The notes under the pieces were generated by a model, which had not been told where the DNA came from, searched no databases, and saw nothing but the letters and a program-made list of their open reading frames with translations. This document shows positions 1 through 9,096 of a stretch of DNA of 64,000 nucleotides, one piece after another. Each line of letters opens with the position of its first letter. Position 1 is the first letter of the stretch. The DNA comes from Verrucomicrobiales bacterium (GTDB taxonomy: Bacteria > Verrucomicrobiota > Verrucomicrobiia > Limisphaerales > J093), in contig JABTUJ010000017.1 of NCBI GenBank assembly GCA_015075445.1, positions 1 to 64,000 on the forward strand, given 5' to 3'. The position numbers were made by a program, and so were the translations under genes.

Positions 1-22
1 TGGTGTTGCCCCCGGCCGCCGA

Positions 23-45
23 CGCCTCCTCACGTCGGCGCCTAC
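23..45 (-). repeat. Dispersed 23-bp repeat, copy 1
   Basis: On the minus strand this reads GTAGGCGCCGACGTGAGGAG followed by GCG. The same 23 bases occur on the plus strand at 34921-34943, 34963-34985 and 54380-54402. All four copies lie outside the genes I call. The word contains a GAGGAGG core that resembles a ribosome-binding site, but no start codon follows at a suitable distance. Confidence 0.85.
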
Positions 46-147
46 AAGCGGGACCGAGTCTTCGGCGCCTACGGCGGTGCGAGGCGCCCGGCCTCGGAAA
101 CCGCACTTTCCTCTTGGACCCGGCCGGTGCGCCGGCATGCTTTCGGC

Positions 148-1875
148 ATGCGTTTGTTGCCGTTTGGGGAACTGCCGCCGTATCAGCCGCGCCGCTTTGT
201 GCCTGCCCAACTCGATTTGGGCGACTGGCCGGCGGTCGCGCCCTGCTTCGACCAGCTCGAGGCCCGCCTGGCCCAGGTCGCCGATGCCGCGGCGCTTGAG
301 GATTGGCTGCTGGATTGGGGTGAGCTGACCGCCGCGTGCGATGAGGAAGGCGCGCGGCGTTACATCGCCATGACCTGCCACACCGAAGATCCCGAGGCCG
401 AACGCGCCTACCTCCACTTCGTCGAAACGGTCGAGCCCGAGCTCAAACCGCGTCAGTTCCGGCTCGAACAGCTCTATCTCGAACACCCGCTCCGGCCGGC
501 CTTGAACGCCACACGCTACGGCGTGTTCGACCGCGTCACCGCCGTCCACGTCGAGCTCTACCGCGACGCGAACGTCCCGCTGGAGACCGAGGAAGCGAAG
601 CTCGGCCAGCAGTACCAGAAGCTGACCGGCTCGCTCACGGTCCGGTTTCGCGAACAGGAACAAACCCTGGTCCAGATGGCGCGTTACCTCGAGGAACCGG
701 ACCGGGCCTTGCGGCAGGCGGCGTGGGAACTCACCACCGAACGGCGCCTGCGGGAAGCGGCCACCTTCGAGGACCAGTTCACCCGGCTCTTCGCCTTGCG
801 CCAGCAGATGGCGCAGAACGCCGGCTGTCCGAACTACGTCGGGTACGCCTTCCGCCGGATGTGCCGCTTCGACTATACGCCGGCCGACTGCCTGGCGTTT
901 CACGCGGCCATCGAGCAGGTGGTCATGCCGGTCGTGCGCGAACTGCAGGCGGAACGCCGGGCGACGATGGGCCTGGACTCGCTCCGGCCCTGGGACCTCG
1001 CAGTGGATGCGCAAGGCCGGCCGCCGCTGAAACCGTTCCAGGCGGCCAGCGAGTTGATCGCCCGCACCCAGGCCGTCTTCGACCAACTGGATCCGGTTCT
1101 GGCCGCCGACTTCCGCCGCTTACAAGAGCTGCGCTTGCTGGACCTCGAGAACCGCAAAGGCAAGGCGCCGGGCGGTTACCAGTACTCGCTCTCGGAGGCC
1201 CGGCTCCCGTTCATCTTCATGAACGCCGTCGGCGTGCATCGGGATGTCGAGACCCTGCTGCACGAGGGCGGGCACGCGTTCCATGCCCTCGCGACGCAGG
1301 GCGAACCGCTCTATGCCTATCGCAGCGCTCCCATCGAGTTCTGCGAGGTCGCTTCGATGGGCATGGAACTCCTCGGCAGCGAGTTTCTCGGCGAGTTCTA
1401 TCCGGCCGCCGACGCCGCCCGCGCCCGACGCGAGCAGTTCGAAGGCATTCTCAAGACCCTCGGTTGGATCGCCCAGGTCGATGCTTTCCAGCACTGGCTC
1501 TACGGCCAGCCGCAACACACGGAGAGCGAGCGCGACGCGACCTGGCGGCAACTGTCCGACTGTTTCGGCGGTGCGGTGGACTGGCGCGGCTACGAGCCTG
1601 CCCGCGCGAAGCAATGGCATCGCCAGCTCCACATCTTTCTGCACCCGTTCTACTACATCGAGTACGGCATCGCGCAGCTCGGCGCGCTGCAGGTTTGGGC
1701 CAATTACCGTCAGGACCCGCGTCGTGGTCTCGCCGCCTACCGTGCGGCGCTCGCCCTCGGCAGCGCGCGGCCTTTGCCGGAGCTGTTTGCCACCGCCGGA
1801 TGCCACTTCGACTTCAGCGCCGAGACGCTGCGACCGCTGGTCGTCCTGGTCCGGGAGGCGCTGGACCAGCCGTGA
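148..1875 (+). CDS. M3 family metallopeptidase (oligoendopeptidase F-like)
   Basis: Predicted cytoplasmic zinc endopeptidase of family M3 that cleaves short peptides. The zinc-binding HEGGH motif (HExxH) is at about residues 372-376, and a downstream E-F-C-E-V segment can supply the third ligand. The 575 residues agree with the roughly 570-600 residues usual for oligoendopeptidases. The N-terminal half, with the 'EEGARRYIAMTCHT' type segment, matches the subgroup found in Verrucomicrobia and Planctomycetes. I chose ATG 148; an in-frame GTG at 127 adds seven residues. Neither start has a clear Shine-Dalgarno. No signal peptide is visible. It stands alone: the next gene begins about 890 bases later. 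Confidence 0.9.
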   Translation: MRLLPFGELPPYQPRRFVPAQLDLGDWPAVAPCFDQLEARLAQVADAAALEDWLLDWGELTAACDEEGARRYIAMTCHTEDPEAERAYLHFVETVEPELKPRQFRLEQLYLEHPLRPALNATRYGVFDRVTAVHVELYRDANVPLETEEAKLGQQYQKLTGSLTVRFREQEQTLVQMARYLEEPDRALRQAAWELTTERRLREAATFEDQFTRLFALRQQMAQNAGCPNYVGYAFRRMCRFDYTPADCLAFHAAIEQVVMPVVRELQAERRATMGLDSLRPWDLAVDAQGRPPLKPFQAASELIARTQAVFDQLDPVLAADFRRLQELRLLDLENRKGKAPGGYQYSLSEARLPFIFMNAVGVHRDVETLLHEGGHAFHALATQGEPLYAYRSAPIEFCEVASMGMELLGSEFLGEFYPAADAARARREQFEGILKTLGWIAQVDAFQHWLYGQPQHTESERDATWRQLSDCFGGAVDWRGYEPARAKQWHRQLHIFLHPFYYIEYGIAQLGALQVWANYRQDPRRGLAAYRAALALGSARPLPELFATAGCHFDFSAETLRPLVVLVREALDQP

Positions 1876-1932
1876 CGATACCTCCCCCGTAGGAGTCGAG
1901 GTGACGAGACTCACCCCTGGCAGAGCCTCATT

Positions 1933-2005
1933 CCTCTGTGGCTCTCGTGTCTCTGTGGTGGAACGGCTTGGCTTCGGTAGCACAGAGGCACGGAGGGCAC
2001 AGAGG
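1933..2005. repeat. CCTCTGTG-type palindromic element, copy A
   Basis: The left arm 1933-1958 and the right arm 1980-2005 are inverted repeats matching at 20 of 26 positions. Both outer ends are CCTCTGTG/CACAGAGG. The element shares its end sequences and arm layout with 2535-2608. It would fold into a long hairpin. Confidence 0.7.
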
Positions 2006-2534
2006 GAGGTTGGAGGGTGAGGTTTCGGACATCCAGAACGGCCCCGGCCTTGGACCGCGGATGACCCAGATGGCGCGGATGCAGATTGGGCTGGGCGCTC
2101 TGGTGGTTTCGTTCTTAGCGCCCGGCGGTTACGGCATCGGGAATCTGGCCGTCGCGTCCCTGTGGTGGAACGGCTTGGTGCAGGCCGGAGGCGGGACGCC
2201 CATTTCGCAGGCCGAAGGCCTGATGCCATCGTAGCCGCGGGCCTCGCCCGCGGAACCGGGTTCCCCAAACGATCTCTCCACCCCGAAGGGGCAACCCAAG
2301 ATGGGTAACACGCCTGCGACCGACCTGGGTGGGCCTGCCCTTACAGGGCGAGGGGGATTGCGGGGGGGCCGGGACCGTGGGCGATGCCCACGTCTACGAT
2401 GGCCGGCGCCCTTCGGGCGGGATTGTACCAGAGTGCGATGGTGAACAGCAGGTTGGGATCGGATTGCGAGGCGCGGTTCCCTCCGGCGAGACGTCCGTTC
2501 TGACCCCGGCAGCGCGGCCTTCCCGCCTCCGCCC

Positions 2535-2608
2535 CCTCTGTGTCCTCCGCGCCTCTGTGCTGAAAAACTGGACCGGGATTCAGCACAGAGCTCGGGAGGA
2601 CACAGAGG
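2535..2608. repeat. CCTCTGTG-type palindromic element, copy B
   Basis: The 30-base left arm (2535-2564) and right arm (2579-2608) are inverted repeats with 26 of 30 matches. All four mismatches are in one central five-base block, and the arms are separated by a 14-base loop. The outer 13 bases and inner 12 bases of each arm pair perfectly. There is no T-run, so a terminator role is unlikely. Confidence 0.8.
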
Positions 2609-2763
2609 ATCAGCCGACGAGGCAGCCGGGGTTTTGTCTCACGCCCCCGACTCACCGACTCACCCTGCTCCCTGGTCCAGGTTGACGGTTCTGGGGAGCG
2701 CACCTATTCTGCCTCACGCTTCAACGAGACTACTGCCCCCCGGGCAGAACAGGACCAAAACCT

Positions 2764-4692
2764 ATGACCAATTCCCGAACCCGAATGCCCCGCGCTGCCG
2801 GACGCGGCGCTCCCGCACTCCTCGCGGCCCTGGGCTTCGCCATCCTCGCTGCCCCCTCCGCCTCCGCCCAGTTGGCGCCCAAGTGGGTGATTGAATGGAC
2901 GGATCACACGGCCAACCCTGTGGACCTGCAAAGCCCGGGCTCGCGCGCCTACATGCCCTACGTGCTCTACGATGTTTCCTGGCCGGCCGCGTCGCGCTTC
3001 CGGGTCTGGTACGACACCGAGAGCATCAACGGCATGGCCTACTCGACCAGTGCCGATGGGATCACTTGGACCCCTGGCCAGGCGTTGGTGGGCCTCAATA
3101 CCGACGGCACCTCTTCCAACGGCCGGCCCGTCGTGTTGTATGACCCGGCCTGGGCCAAGCCGTACCGTCTCTATTATTACGGCAACCCGGGAGGCGTCTG
3201 GCAGGTGCGCGTCGCCGAGAGCGCCGATGGTGTCACGTTCGAGAATGACCAGGTCGCTCTCGAAGGCGGACGCCTCGGGACGTTTCCGGACGGACACGCC
3301 GTGGTGCGCATCCCCGGGCGCACGTCCGACCCGACCGACCCGGCGGCCGAGCAGCCCTTCCTGATGTACTTCCGCGCAAACACCGGCATCGCCTACGCCA
3401 CGTCGCCGGACGGCTACTACTTCACCGAGGCCCTGGACGACTTCTGGACCGAGGAGCGCGACGAGGGGCTGATCACCATCACGGGCCTCCCGGAAGGCAC
3501 GACCTACAACGGCCAACCGGTCCAGGTGCTCACCCTTGCCCAAAACGATTTCCGCATGCTGGCCTTCACCGATAACACGGCCAACCAGTACTTGGTCTCG
3601 GCCAACGGCCTGACGTGGGAAGTCGCGGAGAATCCGCAGGCCGTCGTCGGGGGCCTGGGGGAAGCCGGTTCGTGGAACGACCAGCGGAATTACTACGCGA
3701 GCATTGCTTATCTCGGGGAGGGGCGCTTCTTCCTGATGCGCGGCGGGCGGGACAACGCCACTGGCCTCTACCGCACGGGCGTGGCTTTCGGCCAAAGTCC
3801 CTTCTACGCCGCCAACGACCTCGGCACCTGGGCCGTCTACTCCCCGTTCGACAACTTCGAAGCCGAGGGCTGGACCGCCTTCAGCAGCACGGACACCCTC
3901 CCCGATGGCGTGGTCACCGCTCTGATCCAGAATCCCGACGGGACCGTCTCGGTCCGCGACCGCAAGGAGAGTGGCAACTTCTATCTGGTGCGTGACGCCG
4001 CGCTCGTCGTGCCCTTTACCTTCGAGTTCCGCGCCCGCCTCGATGACGCGATCGGGACCGGCGGCGACGCCGACTATCCGAAGTACATGGTCGGTGCCTT
4101 CCAAACCGACCCGTTGCATCCAGGCGGCGAGGCCTGGCAGCCCGCTTTCGCCGCGTCCCGCTTCGGCGGTTGGGCGCTGGCCACGGACCCGTCGGCCGAA
4201 GCGGACAACCAGCAGTTCCAGACCTACACGGTGGTTTGCCGCTTTGACGAATACGCGCGCGCCCGGCTCGTGGTGAACCCGAACGACGCCGCGGCCAACG
4301 TCGACCTCTGCGTCTTCGACATCTACCTCAACCGCGATTTCAGCGCCCCCAAGGTCACCTTCCACAACACCGGCTTCTTCGGCTGGGATTCCGTGGATGC
4401 CGACGGCCGCATCGACATCGGCTTCCCCGGGCCGAGCGCCGGTCAAGTGACCCTCGATTGGATCCGCTGGGGCAACGGCGTCATCCTCGATTCCCAGGAT
4501 CCCGGCCCCGCTGCTCCCACCGTCCTGTCCGTCTCCCGCGACACCGGCGGCGTCACGCTCGGTTGGACGCCCGCAGGTGGCAAACTCCAATCCGCCGAGA
4601 GCCTGGGCGGGCCGTGGACCGATGCCGGCACGGACAACCCCGTCACGGTGCCCGCCGCGGGCAACGCCCGGTTCTTCCGCGTGGCTCGCTGA
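2764..4692 (+). CDS. Secreted protein, beta-propeller (GH43/sialidase-like) with C-terminal FFRxR module
   Basis: A 642-residue exported protein. Residues 1-36 form a signal peptide: basic start, hydrophobic stretch, then Ala-rich cleavage site near SASAQ. The next 330 or so residues contain repeated 'YSTSADGITW', 'VAESADGVTF' and 'YATSPDGYYF' segments, the blade signature of five-bladed propellers of glycosidases and sialidase-like proteins. The middle part looks like a lectin-type beta sandwich. The last 70 residues (L-G-W-T-P, then S-L-G-G-P-W-T-D, ending R-F-F-R-V-A-R) form a module shared with three other exported proteins here. I see no catalytic residues I could assign, so substrate and activity are unknown. 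Alone on its strand, 230 bases before the vWA gene. Confidence 0.75.
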   Translation: MTNSRTRMPRAAGRGAPALLAALGFAILAAPSASAQLAPKWVIEWTDHTANPVDLQSPGSRAYMPYVLYDVSWPAASRFRVWYDTESINGMAYSTSADGITWTPGQALVGLNTDGTSSNGRPVVLYDPAWAKPYRLYYYGNPGGVWQVRVAESADGVTFENDQVALEGGRLGTFPDGHAVVRIPGRTSDPTDPAAEQPFLMYFRANTGIAYATSPDGYYFTEALDDFWTEERDEGLITITGLPEGTTYNGQPVQVLTLAQNDFRMLAFTDNTANQYLVSANGLTWEVAENPQAVVGGLGEAGSWNDQRNYYASIAYLGEGRFFLMRGGRDNATGLYRTGVAFGQSPFYAANDLGTWAVYSPFDNFEAEGWTAFSSTDTLPDGVVTALIQNPDGTVSVRDRKESGNFYLVRDAALVVPFTFEFRARLDDAIGTGGDADYPKYMVGAFQTDPLHPGGEAWQPAFAASRFGGWALATDPSAEADNQQFQTYTVVCRFDEYARARLVVNPNDAAANVDLCVFDIYLNRDFSAPKVTFHNTGFFGWDSVDADGRIDIGFPGPSAGQVTLDWIRWGNGVILDSQDPGPAAPTVLSVSRDTGGVTLGWTPAGGKLQSAESLGGPWTDAGTDNPVTVPAAGNARFFRVAR

Positions 4693-4923
4693 GCCACTCA
4701 ATCCTTCGTCGGAATGCCGCCGTCCGAGCCGCGGACCGGACGCAACCTCCGCGCCGCGCCTTACAAATAGCCCAGGTCTCGATAGCTGCAGGGGCCGTCG
4801 GAAACGCCGATAACCTCCGCCATCGGACCGGTGCGCCGTCCGGCGGAGCTCCATGAAACGTCCGCGTGGACCAGAATCCGTCGTTGCCGGCGGCGCCAGA
4901 AACGCAGTAGAAGAAGCAACGCT

Positions 4924-5643
4924 ATGAGCTACATGCCGTGGTTCGTCGCCTGGGCACTCGTGGGCTGTGTGGTGGGCGCGGAGGTCCATCCCAACGGCGG
5001 GTCTCCCAACGACGGGGTCGCCCTGGCGGTGGTGTACGACACCTCGGGCAGCATGAACGAACCGGTGCGCGATGAAGCCGGCAAGCTGACCTCCAAGCAC
5101 ATCATCGCCCGCCGCGCCCTCCAGGCCGTCGTGCAACGCCTCGATGCCTTCGTCGCCAGTGCCACCCCGGAGAACCCTCGCCGACTGGCCGCCGGCCTCT
5201 ACCTCTTCCGCGAGGGCCGGGCCCGCGAGTTCCTCAAGCTGGCCCCCTTCGAGCCGGCCACCCGAGCCGCCTGGAATCGCGACCTTCCTGCGCCCTCAGG
5301 CGGCACGCCGCTGGGTCAGGCCCTCGAGCTCGCCAGCCGCGCGTTGCTCGACTCTCCGCTCTCGCGCAAGCATGTCCTGGTGGTCACCGACGGCCAGAAC
5401 ACCGTCGGCCCCGATCCCAGCCGGGTGTTGCCCGCGCTCAAACAGCAGGCCGCGGACAAGGGCGCCGTCCTGGCTGTGCACTTCATCGCCTTTGATATCG
5501 AAGCCAAGCTGTTCGATCCGCTGCGAAAGCAGGGCGTGACCGTGGTGGGCGCGGCCGACGAACCGCAGCTCAACGCCCAGCTCGAGTTCATCCTCGCCAA
5601 ACGCATTCTCCTGGAAGACGAAGAACCGCCCCAAACCCCCTAA
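4924..5643 (+). CDS. von Willebrand factor A domain protein
   Basis: A 239-residue vWA protein, first gene of a same-strand run to 13020. The metal-ion-dependent adhesion site is visible: D-T-S-G-S at residues 39-43, the PSGGTPLG threonine loop in the middle, and V-V-T-D-G later. The N-terminus (MSYMPWFVAWALVGC) is hydrophobic and contains L-V-G-C, which could be a lipobox, although no basic residue precedes it. ATG 4924 is chosen because upstream in-frame codons (from 4831) encode only an Arg-rich stretch. vWA proteins commonly partner AAA+ ATPases, and one lies downstream at 11158. The location is probably the membrane face or periplasm. Confidence 0.82.
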   Translation: MSYMPWFVAWALVGCVVGAEVHPNGGSPNDGVALAVVYDTSGSMNEPVRDEAGKLTSKHIIARRALQAVVQRLDAFVASATPENPRRLAAGLYLFREGRAREFLKLAPFEPATRAAWNRDLPAPSGGTPLGQALELASRALLDSPLSRKHVLVVTDGQNTVGPDPSRVLPALKQQAADKGAVLAVHFIAFDIEAKLFDPLRKQGVTVVGAADEPQLNAQLEFILAKRILLEDEEPPQTP

Positions 5644-5660
5644 ACCCGAAAAGGACTCCT

Positions 5661-6416
5661 ATGTTCCGCGCCCTCAAACGAGTGTTCATCTGGCTGGGGC
5701 TGATGGCCGAGAAAGCCACCGAAACCGATGCCATCAACCAGGCCGTCGTCGAACGCGGCATCCGCGACTCGAAGCTCAAGGCCGACAAGGCCCATTACGC
5801 CAACGGCCAGCTCGCCGGTCAGATCGCCATGCTGCGCGACCAGGTCAAACGCCAGGAACGCCAGCGCGAGGACCTCCAGGCCACCCTCCAGGCCGCCGCC
5901 GCCGCCAACGACGAGGCCAACGGCAGCCATTACGCCGAGGAACTCGCCACCCTCGAACAGGATCTCAAGGACAATCAGGCCCAACTGCAAAGCCTCGAGG
6001 ACCTCTACCAGCAGAACACCAGCATCATCGCCGAAAGCCTCCGCCAGATCCAAAAGTTCCAGCGCGAGTTCGAAGCCACCAAGGCCCGCGTCGCCATCGG
6101 CCGGTCCCTCGAAAACCTCGCCGGCATGATGAAGAGTTCCATCACCGAGCTCCAGGGCATGATGGGCGGCGAAATGGCCCAGTCCATGCAGCAGCTCCGC
6201 AAGTCCGCCGCCGCCGGCGAAGGCCAGATGCGCGCCACCCTCGACCTCGCCAAGGAGATGGGCTCGGGCATTGCCCGCCAACAGGAGGCCCGCAAGGCCC
6301 GCGGCAAAGTGTTGTTCGAAGAGTACAAAAAGAAGATGGGCATGGTGCAGCCCGAGATGGCCGCCGCCTCACCCGCCGCCACCAAACCGGCCGAACGCCA
6401 GAAGATCGCCGAGTAA
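5661..6416 (+). CDS. PspA/IM30-like coiled-coil protein
   Basis: A 251-residue, almost wholly helical protein with long charged coiled coils at about residues 30-190 and no signal peptide or transmembrane segment. Length, the short amphipathic start (MFRALKRVFIWLGLMAEKA) and the heptad pattern resemble PspA/IM30, the peripheral membrane proteins that bind stressed inner membrane. Similarity is by architecture more than by exact motif. An AAGGA Shine-Dalgarno sits about six bases before ATG 5661. It starts 17 bases after the vWA gene and lies 60 bases before the binding-protein/OmpA gene, so co-transcription is likely. Another coiled-coil membrane protein cannot be excluded. Confidence 0.7.
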   Translation: MFRALKRVFIWLGLMAEKATETDAINQAVVERGIRDSKLKADKAHYANGQLAGQIAMLRDQVKRQERQREDLQATLQAAAAANDEANGSHYAEELATLEQDLKDNQAQLQSLEDLYQQNTSIIAESLRQIQKFQREFEATKARVAIGRSLENLAGMMKSSITELQGMMGGEMAQSMQQLRKSAAAGEGQMRATLDLAKEMGSGIARQQEARKARGKVLFEEYKKKMGMVQPEMAAASPAATKPAERQKIAE

Positions 6417-6476
6417 CCCGGTCCGCTGACCGTTCGGCGTGGCGCTGACACCGCAAACCTCAACCTCGAATTCGCT

Positions 6477-8225
6477 ATGACTGCTCGTGGAAAAATCGTC
6501 CTCACCCTCCTCCTGCTCGGCGTGGTCGGCTTCGGCCTCTACCGCTGGAAGGACAAGATCATGCCGCCCCCCCAGTCGGCCCAGCGCTCGATCAACCCCG
6601 ACGAGATCAAACGGCAGCTCGACGCCGCCAAGCCCACCCCGCCCGCCTCCACGGCCGTCGTGACGGCGCGACTGCTCGCCGGCACCAACGCCGTTTCGCT
6701 CGTCGACGGGTCTGCAATCCCGCAGGTCGCCGGCGTCAGCGATTACATCGCCCCCACGAAGGACGGCAAGCTCATCGTCCAGTTCCCCATCAACATCTGG
6801 CCCGGCTGGGCACCCATCATCGTCGCCAACAACGGCCTCGCCGCCAACGACACCAGCCTCTTCACGAAGAAATACGGGTTCTACCTCCAGCTCTCCATCG
6901 TGGATGACCCCGTCAAGGCCCGCGACCTCTTCGCCAGCGGCCAAAGCCACATCCTCTGGGGTACCCTCGACATGATGGCCCTCTTCGCCCCCGAGCTCGT
7001 CAAGGATTCCCGCACCGTCCCCGTCATCTGCCAGCAGGTTGATTGGTCCGCCGGCGGCGACGGCGTCGTCGCCCGCGGCGACATTCGCACGATCAACGAT
7101 TTCCGGATGCAGGCCGGCAAGCGCAAGAAAGTCGTCCTCGCCCAGAACTCGCCCAGCCACTACTTCATCATGTCGCTGCTCATCGACGCCGGCATCGACC
7201 CCGCCGAAGTCGAGTTCAAGTGGGCCGCCGACGCCCCCGCGGCCGCCAAGATTTTCGTGCAGGACCCGTCCTTCGATGCCTTCGTGGGCTGGGCCCCGGA
7301 CATCTACACCGTGTCCGAAGGCGTCGCCGGCACGCGCCTCGTGGTGAGCACCGCCAGCGCCAACCACCTCATCGCCGACGTCTGGGCCGTCCGCAACGAC
7401 TTCTACCGGGATCATCCCGATATCGTGGCCGGTCTCGTGCGCGGCATCTTCGAAGGCATCGAGCAGGTCCGGAAAGATCCCGCCGCCGCTGCCCGCCTCC
7501 TCGCCGCCGCCTACCAGCTCCCCGTCGAGGATTGCGAGGCCATGATCGGCAAGGACGGCGGCGTCGCCGAGGGCGATGCCCACCTCACCAACTACCGCGA
7601 GAACGCCAACTTCTTTCTCGACCCGTTCAACCCTGCCAACTTCGAAACCGTCTGGAACCGCGCCTCCACCATCTACCAGTCGCTCGGCGCCATCGATGCC
7701 CCCGTGGCCCCCGCCAAGGTCAAGGCGGCCACCCTCCTGTCCAGGCTCGCCGAGGAGTACAAGGACTCCCGTGACCTCTCGCAGCCGACCTTCCGACCTG
7801 GCGCCCTCTTCCGGAACGCCGAGGCCGAGGTGGGCCAGATCCTCACCAAGGCCGTCATCATCTCCTTCGAGCCCAACGCGTCGGTCCTCAATCCGCAGTA
7901 CGACCCCACCATCCCCGACACCCTCACCGAGATCAGCCGCCTCGCCGGCACCTTCGGCAACGCCTACATCGTCGTCGAGGGCAACACCGACGCCAGCCGC
8001 AAAGGCGTCGTCCCCGCCGATCTCGTCCGCCAGCTCTCTTACGACCGCGCCGACGCCGTCCGCCGCTCCATCATCGAGAAGTACAAATTCGACCCGAACA
8101 AGTTCAAGGTCCTTGGCAACGGCTGGGACAATCCGCTGCCCAACTGCACCGACCCGAGCAACCCCGATCACAACAAACGCAACCGCCGCGTCGAGGTGAA
8201 GGTCTTCCCGCTCGAGAACGAATAG
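6477..8225 (+). CDS. ABC-type substrate-binding protein fused to OmpA-like domain
   Basis: A 582-residue two-domain protein. Residues 7-22 form an uncleaved-looking hydrophobic anchor, followed by a Pro/Ala linker. Residues about 95-400 resemble the NMT1/SsuA/TauA class of periplasmic binding proteins (INIWPGWAP, ASGQSHILWG, GWAPDIY). Residues about 455-580 form an OmpA-like peptidoglycan-binding domain: ISFEPNAS, the conserved Asp in EGNTDAS, the YDRADAV segment and the NRRVEV ending. The permease and ATPase genes follow directly, so this should be the binding subunit of that importer. Fusion to a wall-binding domain is unusual; it would hold the receptor between membrane and peptidoglycan. 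The substrate is unknown: family relatives bind taurine, sulfonates, nitrate or pyrimidine precursors. Confidence 0.83.
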   Translation: MTARGKIVLTLLLLGVVGFGLYRWKDKIMPPPQSAQRSINPDEIKRQLDAAKPTPPASTAVVTARLLAGTNAVSLVDGSAIPQVAGVSDYIAPTKDGKLIVQFPINIWPGWAPIIVANNGLAANDTSLFTKKYGFYLQLSIVDDPVKARDLFASGQSHILWGTLDMMALFAPELVKDSRTVPVICQQVDWSAGGDGVVARGDIRTINDFRMQAGKRKKVVLAQNSPSHYFIMSLLIDAGIDPAEVEFKWAADAPAAAKIFVQDPSFDAFVGWAPDIYTVSEGVAGTRLVVSTASANHLIADVWAVRNDFYRDHPDIVAGLVRGIFEGIEQVRKDPAAAARLLAAAYQLPVEDCEAMIGKDGGVAEGDAHLTNYRENANFFLDPFNPANFETVWNRASTIYQSLGAIDAPVAPAKVKAATLLSRLAEEYKDSRDLSQPTFRPGALFRNAEAEVGQILTKAVIISFEPNASVLNPQYDPTIPDTLTEISRLAGTFGNAYIVVEGNTDASRKGVVPADLVRQLSYDRADAVRRSIIEKYKFDPNKFKVLGNGWDNPLPNCTDPSNPDHNKRNRRVEVKVFPLENE

Positions 8226-8232
8226 GCCGGCC

Positions 8233-9093
8233 ATGCTGGGCTTCTTCCTCTTCGCCGCCGGCTTCGTCGCCGTCCTCACGCTCGTCGTGCGCCTCGGGGG
8301 TCTGCGCGTTCGCCACGCACTGCCCGATCCCCGGGCCCTCGGACTCACCGTCGGGTTCGTGGCGGTACTGCTGCTGGGCTGGTGGTTCCTGACCCGCGGC
8401 GCCACCATCGAACAGCGGGTGCTGTCGCCGATGATCCTCCCCAGCCCCGTCGAGGTGTTGCGGGCGTTTCCCAAGCTCCACTTCGAACAGGGCCTGGTGC
8501 GCAGCGCCGGCGTCTCCTTCCTGCGCGTGAGTGCCGGTTTCCTGCTCGCCGCCATCGTCGCCGTCCCTCTGGGCGTGTACATGGCCACCTTCCCCCCCAT
8601 CGCGGCCTTCTTCCGGCCGCTCGCGCTGCTCGGCGCCTACGTGCCCATCGTGGTGTTCATCCCGCTCACCCTGGCCTGGTTCGGCCTCACCGAAACCCAG
8701 AAGGTGGGTTTCCTGTTCATCGGCTGCTTTGTGGCGCTGCTGCCCCTGGTCATCAAGGAAATCGCCACCGTGCCCGCGGCCTACCTGGACGTGGCGGTCA
8801 CCAAGGGCGCCTCCCAGTGGCAGCTCGTGCGCCATGTCCTCTTCCCCGTGGCCCAGGCCGGCATCTGGGGACACCTGCGCGGCGTGTACGGCGTCGGCTG
8901 GGGCTGGATCATCCTCGCCGAGGTGGTCAACGCCGAGCGCGGCCTCGGTTACCTGATCGACCTCTCCAACCGCCGCGGCCATACCAACGCCATCTTCGCC
9001 GTCATCATCGTGATCGTCGCCATCGCCGTGGCCTGCGATCAGTTGTGGCGCCTGGGCGGTCAATGGCTGTTCCCTTACACGAAACAGAAGTAA
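8233..9093 (+). CDS. ABC transporter permease, SsuC/TauC/NrtB-like
   Basis: A 286-residue inner-membrane protein with about seven hydrophobic segments. The first two (residues 1-20 and 37-55) precede the usual permease core. The EAA-loop region is recognisable around AYLDVAVTKGASQWQLVRHVLFP, the coupling helix that contacts the ATPase. It belongs to the binding-protein-dependent permease superfamily that includes sulfonate, taurine and nitrate importers. It starts seven bases after the binding-protein/OmpA gene and ends three bases before the ATPase gene, a tight operon arrangement. Only one permease is present, so a homodimer is expected. Confidence 0.88.
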   Translation: MLGFFLFAAGFVAVLTLVVRLGGLRVRHALPDPRALGLTVGFVAVLLLGWWFLTRGATIEQRVLSPMILPSPVEVLRAFPKLHFEQGLVRSAGVSFLRVSAGFLLAAIVAVPLGVYMATFPPIAAFFRPLALLGAYVPIVVFIPLTLAWFGLTETQKVGFLFIGCFVALLPLVIKEIATVPAAYLDVAVTKGASQWQLVRHVLFPVAQAGIWGHLRGVYGVGWGWIILAEVVNAERGLGYLIDLSNRRGHTNAIFAVIIVIVAIAVACDQLWRLGGQWLFPYTKQK

Positions 9094-9096
9094 GTC

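Larger units (their letters stand above)
1876..2763. other. Gene-free stretch with palindromic repeats
   Basis: No reading frame in this 888-base stretch has the look of a real gene; the short frames are low-complexity and lack domains. It holds two imperfect palindromes of one family (1933-2005 and 2535-2608), a 19-base direct repeat (1953-1971 and 2160-2178), and the word AGGCGGGACGCCC at 2189-2201, whose reverse complement recurs at 30086-30098 in another intergenic region. I see no RNA gene. The promoter of the downstream secreted protein should lie at its right end, but I cannot point to convincing -35/-10 boxes. Confidence 0.6.

Noticed and set aside
2704..5136. 810-codon open frame on the minus strand
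   Set aside because: Lies opposite two clear genes with signal peptide and vWA motifs. Composition is Gly/Val/Arg-rich as expected for antisense frames in GC-rich DNA; no domain.
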